A DNA stretch of 26,654 nucleotides, taken from NCBI GenBank assembly GCA_910583945.1, contig CAJTYF010000018.1, positions 1 to 26,654 of the forward strand, in the 5' to 3' direction. Of this stretch, positions 15,926 through 22,711 are shown in pieces. A model generated the notes under the pieces. That model was not told the DNA's origin. It was given only the letters and a program-made list of their open reading frames with translations, and did no database searches. Source of the DNA: an uncultured Bacilli bacterium (lineage in GTDB: Bacteria; Bacillota_I; Bacilli_A; RF39; UBA660). A program made the position numbers and the translations under genes. Every line of letters starts with the position of its first letter. Positions within the stretch are counted from its first letter, which is position 1.

Positions 15926-16619
15926 AATATATTTTTAGTGTTTTTACCTCTAATTCTTTTTGAATGGCTTTATAAATGTATTCTTGTCCTTTATAATTAG
16001 GATAGTAATTCTTTTTTAATGTAAAGAAATCGCTATTATGGGTTATTTCTATGATATCTATATAAGTAAAGTTGTATTTTTCTGATAAGCGTTTTAGTTC
16101 CTGATTGATTTTTTCTATTTTATTTCTATTTATTAAGTGAGTAGAGTAAAGACTAATAAGAAATACTTTTTTATTATTTAATTGCGAAATTGTTTTCATG
16201 ATTTCTTCACATTTATTTAAGTAAGCGTTTATTTTTGTTGTGTCTAAATAATGTTTACGGGCGTAGTTATTGAGTTCATCCATTCCTATATGGAGCGTAA
16301 GGATAGACGCTTCTTTTATGGCCTGTTTAATGGTTATTTTTGAATTTAGTGGGATATTGTTGTTTATTTTATTTAAGAGCGAACTCGCTGTTTCATCTAC
16401 TTCATGAAAGTGATAATAATTTTTTAATTTTTGTTCTTTTTTTAAGTCATCAAATAAATAGTCGTTATAATTGTAGCCGTTTACGTTTAAAGCGGTCATG
16501 CCACTTGATAATCCATCCCCAATGGCTAAAATATTTTTCTTTTCTTCTCTAGTTGTTACATAAATGATAGATGTTAGTACTGTACCTAATAGAATAATCG
16601 TCAATATTTTATATTTCAT
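15924..16619 (-). CDS. SGNH/GDSL-fold membrane-anchored protein lacking catalytic residues
   Basis: This protein of 231 aa has an uncleaved signal-anchor-like N-terminus (residues about 4-22, ILTIILLGTVLTSIIYV) and an extracytoplasmic SGNH-hydrolase-like domain. Block I reads AIGDGLSSG (residues 32-40): the catalytic Ser of GDS is Gly. The block III region reads LHIGMDELNN, where GxND is expected, so the oxyanion Asn is missing. The block V region reads NYYPNYKGQEYI, aligning with D-x-x-H-P-N-x-x-G but without the Asp/His pair. The fold is recognisable, yet the usual esterase chemistry should be absent. It lies directly after murA (33-base gap with a terminator) and has a GGGGG ribosome site. 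A wall-associated, non-hydrolytic role is inference. Confidence 0.65.
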   Translation of the reverse strand: MKYKILTIILLGTVLTSIIYVTTREEKKNILAIGDGLSSGMTALNVNGYNYNDYLFDDLKKEQKLKNYYHFHEVDETASSLLNKINNNIPLNSKITIKQAIKEASILTLHIGMDELNNYARKHYLDTTKINAYLNKCEEIMKTISQLNNKKVFLISLYSTHLINRNKIEKINQELKRLSEKYNFTYIDIIEITHNSDFFTLKKNYYPNYKGQEYIYKAIQKELEVKTLKIY

Positions 16620-16630
16620 TTTACCCCCAA

Positions 16631-16658
16631 ATAAAAATAGTAGTTTTGTACTACTATT
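16631..16658 (-). terminator. Terminator at the end of murA
   Basis: On the minus strand AATAGTAGT/ACTACTATT (9-bp perfect stem, 5-nt loop) runs into TTTTTATTT. The murA stop codon lies within the arm. The SGNH-fold gene starts just beyond it and so depends on read-through or a promoter I cannot identify. Confidence 0.75.
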
Positions 16659-17910
16659 CTATTTCTTTTATACTAATTTTAGCACCTACATTTGATAATT
16701 TCATGACTAATTTATCGTATCCTCTTAAAATATATTGAATGTTTGTGATGGTTGTTGTTCCTTCGGCGGTTAGAGCAGCTAAGAAAAGGGTAGCCCCAGC
16801 TCTTAAGTCGCTTGCTTGAACTTCTTGTCCTTTAAATTTTATAGGACCATTGATTATTTCTTTATTATTGTCGATTTCGATGGATGCTCCCATTTTATTT
16901 AAGTATTCAACATGTCCCATTCTTTTTTCATAAATGGTTTCTTCTAAGTTCGAAACACCCTTTGCATGGGAAAGTAAAACACAAATGGGCTGGGCTAAAT
17001 CAGTTGGAAATCCAGGAAAGACTTCTGTTTTTATGTCTATGGGTTTTAAATTTTCAGATTTATTAATTAAGATTTCATTTTTATTTATGGTAAATTCTAC
17101 GTTCATTTGTTTGAGCTTCATTAATAAGGCTTCTATGTGTTCTGGAATGATATTGGTAATTTTTAAATTGTTCCCTAATAAGGCTCCAGCAATGATATAC
17201 GTTCCGGCTTCGATGCGATCGGGAATCACGTCTATTGATGCTTTACCTAAATGTTCTACACCTGTTATAGTAATGGTTTCCGTACCCGCTCCAGTAATTT
17301 TTGCTCCCATATTTTTTAAAAATTCGGCCACGTTAACTATTTCAGGTTCTTTAGCGGCATTTTTAATAACTGTTGTTCCTTTTGCTTTAGTGGCTGCAAG
17401 CATAATATTTATTGTTGCTCCACAGCTTGGAAAATCAAGGTTTATTTCTGATCCTATGAGTTCCTTAGCATCAATAATGTATTTTTCTCCTTCAAGACTA
17501 ATTGTAGCTCCGAGGCTTTCAAAGCCTTTTAAATGAAAGTCAATTTGTCTTGCTCCAAAATTGCATCCTCCAGGAAAATAAATTTCAACATGTTTAAATT
17601 TGGCTAGTAAAGCTCCCATAAAATAATAGGAGGCTCTTAGTTTGTTTGATAAGGCTTCAGGTATAGTTGTATTTATAATCTCATGAGAATCAATGATCAT
17701 TTGGCCTTTATTTTCTAATACTTTTCCGTTTAATAATTCAATAATTTCTTTTAATACGGTTATATCTGTAATATTTGGTATTTTGTTTATTACGGTTTCT
17801 TCATCACTTAAAATAGCGGCTGGTAAAAGGGCAACAGCACTGTTTTTTGCTCCGTTTATCTCTATAACGCCTGATAATTCTCTTTGACCCTCTATAATTA
17901 TTTTTTCCAT
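16654..17910 (-). CDS. murA: UDP-N-acetylglucosamine 1-carboxyvinyltransferase MurA
   Basis: MurA transfers enolpyruvate from phosphoenolpyruvate to UDP-GlcNAc, the first committed step of peptidoglycan synthesis in the cytosol. The protein has 418 aa, the normal length. K22-N23 in INGAKNSAVALLPAAIL bind substrate. The catalytic loop FPGGCNFGARQIDFHLKGFE carries Cys116, the residue alkylated by fosfomycin, so Cys-to-Asp type resistance is not expected. FPTDLAQP carries the catalytic Asp, and DLRAGATLFLAAL is the conserved end segment. Firmicutes often have two paralogues (MurA and MurZ); I cannot say from this copy which it is. It has its own promoter and a terminator overlapping its stop codon. 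Confidence 0.97.
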   Translation of the reverse strand: MEKIIIEGQRELSGVIEINGAKNSAVALLPAAILSDEETVINKIPNITDITVLKEIIELLNGKVLENKGQMIIDSHEIINTTIPEALSNKLRASYYFMGALLAKFKHVEIYFPGGCNFGARQIDFHLKGFESLGATISLEGEKYIIDAKELIGSEINLDFPSCGATINIMLAATKAKGTTVIKNAAKEPEIVNVAEFLKNMGAKITGAGTETITITGVEHLGKASIDVIPDRIEAGTYIIAGALLGNNLKITNIIPEHIEALLMKLKQMNVEFTINKNEILINKSENLKPIDIKTEVFPGFPTDLAQPICVLLSHAKGVSNLEETIYEKRMGHVEYLNKMGASIEIDNNKEIINGPIKFKGQEVQASDLRAGATLFLAALTAEGTTTITNIQYILRGYDKLVMKLSNVGAKISIKEIE

Positions 17911-17938
17911 AAACTCACGTTCCTTTTTATTTAATTTT

Positions 17939-17967
17939 AATATATTATCTAATTATATGTTTGTCAA
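17939..17967 (-). promoter_or_regulatory. murA: Sigma-A promoter of murA
   Basis: On the minus strand a consensus TTGACA (17962-17967) and TATATT (17939-17944) are separated by 17 bp, about 30 bases before the murA ATG. An AAGGA ribosome site lies between. Confidence 0.75.
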
Positions 17968-17993
17968 TGTTTAATTGTTACTCTAGACACTTG

Positions 17994-18040
17994 CAAAAAA
18001 ACATACACATTTTTACAATTAACAGTAAATAAGTGTATGT
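17994..18040 (-). terminator. Terminator after the split surface-protein gene
   Basis: On the minus strand the perfect 8-bp arms ACATACAC and GTGTATGT (18033-18040 with 18001-18008) enclose a 24-nt loop and are followed by seven Ts. It lies about 20 bases after the surface-protein stop codon. Confidence 0.7.
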
Positions 18041-18061
18041 CAATCTCTCTGATAATATTAT

Positions 18062-19084
18062 TTAATTTACTTTCCATGGATTTTCATTGGAGCCATTTCC
18101 ATTCCTTGCTTGAATTCCTGATTTTAAAGTCACTATTGGACGTAGAAAACTGGTATAGATTACATCGGTTAAACTCTCATTGTATACATACAGACCTACT
18201 CCATAGACCGTATCATCTTTCGGATCAGCGTAACGCACATTAAATTCCCATTTGCTATCATTGGTATAATGGAATCTACGATTGGCTATCCAATATTTTG
18301 TTTCGGTACTGGTAGCATTTATATTTGAACTGTTTGGCCAGGGCACTGTTGTACTATTTAAAGCTGTTTCATCAGTTATAAATTCTGTTTGTCCATCCTA
18401 ACCTATATATCTTGAACTATCTGTTATTCCAGGTGTTTCATAACTATTGGCTCTTCTATTTAATGTTCCTATATAATTTTTATATCCTTCTTTTCCTCTA
18501 ATACGAATAGCACTACTTGATGTGTATTCTGAAACTAAATCGATACTTCCATCAGTATTTTTTTGAACCACTCGCCATAAAGTTAGTTCACTCGGGATTA
18601 TTTGCTCCAGTTCATATCCAGTTTGAGTTCTTGTTATTGCATAATTTTTTAATATAGGAATATAGCTTACATAATCTCCAATACTTACATTTTCATATAA
18701 ATTAATTGGATTACCATTTTCAAAATTCACACTACAATTTACTTTTTTATTTCCATTAGGATTTATATTTATTAATGTCCATAAACTATTACTCCATTTG
18801 GCTGAAGCTCCTTTTTCACAACTTACACTATTAGCTATTAATCCATCATTTATATTTGGAAAAACATTGGTTCCTTCTTCACCATTTATACTATAAGATA
18901 ATTGAATATCTTCTCTACTAAATTCTGGGACTCTTCCTTTTATAATATTAAATTCTTTCTTTTCTTCATAGAAGGCAAATGTTTTAAATAGGGCTATTGT
19001 TCCAACTATTAGTGTTATTCCTATTATAGAGCTTATTATTATCTTAATCCTTTTTGTGTTTTTTTTAAAATTTTCTAATTCCAT
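18062..19084 (-). pseudogene. Membrane-anchored extracytoplasmic protein split by one in-frame TAG
   Basis: A frame of 341 codons is interrupted only by TAG at 18398-18400; both halves are in the same frame, and the sequence between them (DGQTEFITDETALNSTT) reads as protein. The N-terminus has a positively charged start (FKKNTKRIK) and one hydrophobic segment (IIISSIIGITLIVGTIALF, residues about 15-33), with the rest predicted outside. Recognisable stretches are IGDYVSYIPI, SELTLWRVVQKNTDGSIDLVSEYTSS, KEGYKNYIGTLN, YWIANRRF and the C-terminal SFLRPIVTLKSGIQ...PWKVN. I associate this pattern with uncharacterised surface proteins of gut Firmicutes, but know no function. The start is supported by AAAGGAG. 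A matched palindrome at its transcription start suggests control by the divergent XRE protein. Nonsense mutation, read-through and sequencing error all remain possible. Confidence 0.7.
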
Positions 19085-19096
19085 CGTTTTCTCCTT

Positions 19097-19115
19097 TGAG
19101 TACCATTAATACTCA
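19097..19115. promoter_or_regulatory. 19-bp palindromic operator, surface-protein side
   Basis: TGAGTACCATTAATACTCA has 6-bp perfect outer arms and matches the second site 47 bp away. It lies just downstream of a TATAAT on the minus strand, over the expected transcription start and next to the ribosome site of the surface-protein gene. Confidence 0.65.
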
Positions 19116-19143
19116 TATTATAATTAAATACTATCACATTTTT

Positions 19144-19162
19144 TGAGTATAATCAATACTCA
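19144..19162. promoter_or_regulatory. 19-bp palindromic operator, XRE side
   Basis: TGAGTATAATCAATACTCA has perfect 7-bp arms around AATCA (8-bp arms if the flanking T/A is counted). It contains a TATAAT (19148-19153) at a -10 position for the plus-strand XRE gene. The sharing of outer arms and total length with the site at 19097 suggests one protein binds both. Confidence 0.7.
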
Positions 19163-19213
19163 ATATTAAGTATTTTTATTAATTCAATGTTAGCATACAA
19201 GAAGGTGAGGAAC

Positions 19214-19444
19214 ATGAAAATTATTGCTAACGATTATAAAACTACATTAATTATTAAAACTATTAGAGAATGGTCAAATTTAAATCAAACAGATTTTGGA
19301 AAAACTTTAAACAGAAGTAGAGATAGTATTAATAACATTGAAAATGGACGAAATAGAATGTATTTAAATGATTTTATAGATATGTGCAATAAGCATAATA
19401 TTAAAATTACTTTAGAAAAAGAAAAAAAATCTAAACATAATTAA
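19214..19444 (+). CDS. Small XRE-family DNA-binding regulator
   Basis: This protein of 76 aa consists almost entirely of one helix-turn-helix domain: LIIKTIREWSNLNQTDFGKTLNRSRDSINNIENGRNRMYLNDFIDMCNKHNI. The Q-x-x-F-G-x-x-L and S-x-x-x-I-x-x-x-E-x-G-R patterns are those of Cro/CI-type (HTH_3) domains. The start is placed at the ATG preceded by AAGGTGAGG; an ATG nine codons earlier has no ribosome site. It is divergent from the split surface-protein gene, and two matching 19-bp palindromes lie in the shared upstream region, one over its own -10 box. Autoregulation and repression of the neighbour are the likely roles. It could also be a relic phage-type repressor, but no phage genes are near. 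Confidence 0.8.
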   Translation: MKIIANDYKTTLIIKTIREWSNLNQTDFGKTLNRSRDSINNIENGRNRMYLNDFIDMCNKHNIKITLEKEKKSKHN

Positions 19445-19446
19445 TA

Positions 19447-19983
19447 TTATATACATAAATGAAATAAGCCTATACCAAGCAATAGGAGTGCTCCAAATAC
19501 ATTGGCATAAATTCCTAAAAGAGCACTGGCGTATTTACCAATAATTAATCCAAAATAGGTGAAAGAAAAACTTGTTATAGAGAAAATAAAAGTTGCTAAA
19601 CAGATGTTTGAAGTGATGGCACTTAATCCTAGACCTGTAGAAAAGGAATCAATCGATACGCCTAGAGCAAATAAAAACATATTTAAAAAATTCATCTTTT
19701 TTTCTTTTTTATCTGGATGAATGATTTCAATAACCATCGTTATACCTAGATAAATTAAGATTATTCCTAATAAAAAGTTACTTTTTAAGGCAAATAGTGA
19801 GACGATTTTTTCACCAATAAAAATTCCTAATAGAGGCATAAAAAAGTGCATTATTCCTACTAATATTGAAAAGAGAACACATCTTTTTGAAGAGAGGTTT
19901 GTAGTTCCGATTCCTAAAGATAGTGAAAAGGTATCCATGCTCAAAGCAATGGCTATCGTTATTAATGTTATTATTTCTTTCAT
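19447..19983 (-). CDS. mntP: MntP-family manganese efflux protein
   Basis: MntP exports Mn2+ across the cytoplasmic membrane. The protein has 178 aa with six hydrophobic segments. The two inverted halves carry matching acidic motifs: IALSMDTFSLSLGIG near the N-terminus and LGVSIDSFSTGLGLS near residue 115, the Asp residues of which are typical of the DUF204/MntP fold. The related sporulation protein YtaF has a similar repeat, but the position after spoIIR fits Bacillus subtilis, where mntP (ywlD) lies a few genes after prfA-prmC-spoIIR. The start is set at the ATG preceded by AGGGTG; an upstream GTG in frame falls inside a hairpin. I see no yybP-ykoY manganese riboswitch in the 42-base gap. 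Confidence 0.82.
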   Translation of the reverse strand: MKEIITLITIAIALSMDTFSLSLGIGTTNLSSKRCVLFSILVGIMHFFMPLLGIFIGEKIVSLFALKSNFLLGIILIYLGITMVIEIIHPDKKEKKMNFLNMFLFALGVSIDSFSTGLGLSAITSNICLATFIFSITSFSFTYFGLIIGKYASALLGIYANVFGALLLLGIGLFHLCI

Positions 19984-19991
19984 AAAAAACA

Positions 19992-20012
19992 CCCTAATTC
20001 ATTTTATTAGGG
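19992..20012 (-). promoter_or_regulatory. mntP: Hairpin with T run that includes the mntP ribosome site
   Basis: On the minus strand CCCTAAT/ATTAGGG (7-bp perfect stem, 7-nt loop) is followed by TG and six Ts, then the mntP ATG. The AGGG of the ribosome site is inside the distal arm. It could end the spoIIR transcript, block translation of mntP, or do both. Confidence 0.6.
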
Positions 20013-20025
20013 CCTTTAAAAAAAA

Positions 20026-20541
20026 TTACTGATATTTATTAAATAATTCTTTAATAAAGGTTGTATACTCCACATTACTTAAATTGGTGTCTTTATTATC
20101 CATTAAGCATAGGGGAGGGTAGAGCACACACCACCAATTTTCTCCTTTACCACTTCCTAATGAAACAACTAGAGATTCATAAATTCCACTGGGGTATTTT
20201 ACGCCTTTATATTTTTTTTCAGGAAAATAATTGTCACCATAGTTTAAATGATAATCCATATTGTAGCCTTTTAGCATAGTTTCAATTTCAGGAATTTTTC
20301 TAGTTAATATTTTATCGGCTTCGGTTTTATTGTTAACATTTATTAAATCAGTTTTTAATATATTTTCGATGTTTGTTTTTATTTCCATCTTTGTTGCTTG
20401 ATCTTCAAATGTATTACTGTTAGCGATGACACGAAAACGAATAGCATTAGATGGGATGATAAATTCTTCTTTATTATTTTTAATTAAATAGACACAAACA
20501 AATAAAAATAAGACAATAATTATTTTTTTCATTTTTTTCAC
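20026..20541 (-). CDS. spoIIR: Stage II sporulation protein R
   Basis: SpoIIR is secreted from the forespore and triggers SpoIIGA to process pro-sigma-E in the mother cell. The protein has 171 aa with an N-terminal hydrophobic segment (KIIIVLFLFVCVYLI). Family marks are IPSNAIRFRVIANSNTFEDQ and, near the C-terminus, ESLVVSLGSGKGENWWCVLYPPLC, which is highly characteristic. The length is at the short end of the family. An AGGTG ribosome site precedes the ATG. It follows the glycosyltransferase gene by 44 bases and precedes mntP by 42, and probably shares the promoter at 21898-21926. Its presence indicates that the organism, or a recent ancestor, sporulates. Confidence 0.93.
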   Translation of the reverse strand: MKKMKKIIIVLFLFVCVYLIKNNKEEFIIPSNAIRFRVIANSNTFEDQATKMEIKTNIENILKTDLINVNNKTEADKILTRKIPEIETMLKGYNMDYHLNYGDNYFPEKKYKGVKYPSGIYESLVVSLGSGKGENWWCVLYPPLCLMDNKDTNLSNVEYTTFIKELFNKYQ

Positions 20542-20585
20542 CTAAATAATTATGTCTTATTTTTTTAATTTTTATTCACTTTTGT

Positions 20586-21815
20586 TTATTTTTCGTTTAA
20601 TAATGCATCTAATGACGATTTACGGTTATGTTCAATTTGTACCCAAGTTAAATCTTTTTTAAATAAACAGATGACGTTAATTGGAATCCATGTCGCCATA
20701 AAAACTAGGAAAAAGAAGATTCCGTGTAAGTTATCATATAAATCTCTTTTATAGTAAATCATCATAAACATATTGATAATTACATCAATTAGGTAACCAA
20801 TCATAAAGCATGTTAGTCCTAAAGAGAAGAAGTAGGAGAAGATATCATTAAGCTCGATATCAAAGATATAGAATACTCCTAGCATTAATGTTAATATTAC
20901 GGATAAAGTTTGAACATATGGTGCAATACTAAACATAAATTTATCAATACAAGAAAAATCTTTATCTTTTAGCCATTTTTTTAATAGTTGTTTACGATAT
21001 AAACGATTGCATTCAATAATTCCTTTACTCCAACGACTTCTTTGATGCCAAGAATCATTAAATTTTGTCGGCTGTTCATCATAAGTAATGGCTTCTTCAA
21101 CATACGCGATATCAATACCTTTTAATACACATTGAATAGAAAGCTCAATATCTTCTGTTACGGTTTTGGGATCAAATCCTTCATCCATAATGCTCTTAGC
21201 TACCATAAATCCTGTTCCATTAATCGCACATGCTGCATTTAAATTCATGCGGGATTTATTAAAAAAGAAATTTTGAACGTAATGGAATAATGCATAACTA
21301 GAACTTAACCAATTATCAGAAATATTTTTGGTGTCTTTTCTTCCTTGTGCGACTTTGTATCCTGAAAGGTAAGTGTTGTTCATTAGTTTTAAAAAGTCTG
21401 GATGAACAATATTATCCGCATCAAAGATGATGTAAGCATCGTAATTCTTTTTCTTTAATTTATTAAAAGTAAATTTTAATACGTCGCCTTTAGATTTACA
21501 AGGAACGGTAACATTAATAATTTTAGACCCTGCTTTTTTTGCTACTTCTAGTGTATTATCACTACAATTATTTATTAAGGAGTAGATATCAAATAGTTCA
21601 GCTGGGTAATTTTGTTCTTTTAAACTTTTTATTAAGTCCCCAATTACAAGTGCTTCATTTCTAGCGGCAATTAAAATGGCAAATTTGGTTCGTGCTCTAA
21701 AAGGTCTAATTTTTGGTATGTCATCATGTTTAAATGCAAATAAACCTGTTATTACAAAATATACGCCATATAATAATGTTATGGTAAATAAAATATAGTA
21801 AATCATTTGGATCAT
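20586..21815 (-). CDS. Membrane-bound family 2 glycosyltransferase
   Basis: This protein of 409 aa has the layout of processive or lipid-linked GT2 enzymes. There is one N-terminal membrane segment (residues 3-27), a cytosolic GT-A domain and three or four C-terminal membrane segments (from about residue 285). Nucleotide-sugar binding is shown by ILIAARNEA and NNCSDNT, the DAD motif at 132-134 (metal and UDP-sugar), ED at 221-222 (acceptor/base) and QRSRW at 258-262, the Q-x-x-R-W signature of the cellulose/chitin/hyaluronan synthase group. The sugar and product are not readable; an exopolysaccharide or wall glycan is likely. An AAAGGAG site lies nine bases before the ATG. It heads the spoIIR-mntP operon, where it is not usual. 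Confidence 0.85.
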   Translation of the reverse strand: MIQMIYYILFTITLLYGVYFVITGLFAFKHDDIPKIRPFRARTKFAILIAARNEALVIGDLIKSLKEQNYPAELFDIYSLINNCSDNTLEVAKKAGSKIINVTVPCKSKGDVLKFTFNKLKKKNYDAYIIFDADNIVHPDFLKLMNNTYLSGYKVAQGRKDTKNISDNWLSSSYALFHYVQNFFFNKSRMNLNAACAINGTGFMVAKSIMDEGFDPKTVTEDIELSIQCVLKGIDIAYVEEAITYDEQPTKFNDSWHQRSRWSKGIIECNRLYRKQLLKKWLKDKDFSCIDKFMFSIAPYVQTLSVILTLMLGVFYIFDIELNDIFSYFFSLGLTCFMIGYLIDVIINMFMMIYYKRDLYDNLHGIFFFLVFMATWIPINVICLFKKDLTWVQIEHNRKSSLDALLNEK

Positions 21816-21897
21816 TTCTTTTTACTCCTTTAATAATAACATTCTACCCTTTTTAAATGACTATAAAATGACTGATTTGTTATTAGCTCTTATTATT

Positions 21898-21926
21898 ATT
21901 TTATAAATTGTTGAGGCAATTGTCAA
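21898..21926 (-). promoter_or_regulatory. Sigma-A promoter of the glycosyltransferase-spoIIR-mntP group
   Basis: On the minus strand TTGACA (21921-21926) and TAAAAT (21898-21903) are separated by 17 bp, leaving a leader of about 75 nt before the glycosyltransferase. In Bacillus subtilis spoIIR is made under forespore sigma-F; I see no such promoter between 20542 and 20585, though a weak one could be missed. Confidence 0.7.
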
Positions 21927-21985
21927 GTTTCGTTCGACAAAATATACATTTTATATTAAATATTATGCGCATTATCTGAAAATAA

Positions 21986-22711
21986 TTAATCCAAATTTTC
22001 TATAAAAAGGTAACGTTCTTTATGGCATAAATCTTTTTCAATGGTAATTTTAGCGTTAGGAAATCTTTTTTTAGCTAACTCTACAACCGTTTTTCCTTGT
22101 GTTTCTCCTATTTCAAAAGCAATCAATTTTGGTTTGTTTTTTATTTTTTCTAGAAGTACACGATAAAAAAGTATCCCATTTTCAGAAGCAAATAATGCTT
22201 CTTTTGGTTCATAAAGTATTCCTGGATCATAACTTTCTTCTTTACTAATGTAGGGTGGATTAGAAACTAAAATGTCATAATTTTCTATCTTTTCTTTTAG
22301 AATATCTAATTTCTTAAATAAGACTTGGGTTTGGTTTTCTTGATTATTTTTTTTTGCTACTTCTAACGCTTTTATGGATTTATCCACACCAGTACATTTC
22401 CAATGGGTATTTTTAGCTAAGCAAATGGCTATACAACCACTTCCTGTTCCTACATCTATGATTTTTAAGGGTTCTTTTAGATATTTTTTCATTTTTTTTA
22501 TTATTTTTTCTATTAAATATTCTGTTTCAAAGCGAGGAATTAAAACATTTTCATTTACTAGAATAGTTGTGTTATAAAAGGGAACATTCCCTATTAAATA
22601 TTGAACTGGATACCCATTTTTGACTTTTTCAATTTGTTTTTCTAAATCTTCTTTATAAAGACGCTTTAATTCTTTTAAATCTTGTTCGGTTAATGTTTTT
22701 TGTTCAAACAT
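21986..22711 (-). CDS. prmC: Peptide chain release factor N5-glutamine methyltransferase PrmC
   Basis: PrmC methylates the Gln of the GGQ motif in release factors, using S-adenosylmethionine. The protein has 241 aa; most homologues are 275-290, the difference being a shortened N-terminal helical domain. VQYLIGNVPFY and VLIPRFETEYL are the family entry motifs, DVGTGSGCIAI (residues 86-96) binds the cofactor, and NPPY (151-154) contacts the target Gln. The ATG overlaps the prfA stop as TAATG, so the enzyme is translationally coupled to its substrate. Confidence 0.94.
   Translation of the reverse strand: MFEQKTLTEQDLKELKRLYKEDLEKQIEKVKNGYPVQYLIGNVPFYNTTILVNENVLIPRFETEYLIEKIIKKMKKYLKEPLKIIDVGTGSGCIAICLAKNTHWKCTGVDKSIKALEVAKKNNQENQTQVLFKKLDILKEKIENYDILVSNPPYISKEESYDPGILYEPKEALFASENGILFYRVLLEKIKNKPKLIAFEIGETQGKTVVELAKKRFPNAKITIEKDLCHKERYLFIENLD

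Noticed and set aside
15924..16619. Lipase or esterase call for the SGNH-fold gene
   Set aside because: The catalytic Ser, Asn and His positions are all substituted, so an enzymatic name would mislead.
16934..17536. A 200-codon plus-strand open frame antisense to murA
   Set aside because: Its length is striking, but it lies entirely within the strongly supported murA gene, and its hydrophobic, low-complexity translation is what the complement of murA codons gives. No promoter or ribosome site is evident.
18398..18400. TAG as a reassigned sense codon (alternative genetic code)
   Set aside because: RF1, which reads UAG, is encoded in the same window, and murA ends in TAG. Genome-wide recoding is therefore unlikely; only local read-through remains open.
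19983..20026. yybP-ykoY manganese riboswitch before mntP
   Set aside because: The gap is 42 bases, less than half the usual aptamer length, and I do not see the conserved loop sequences.
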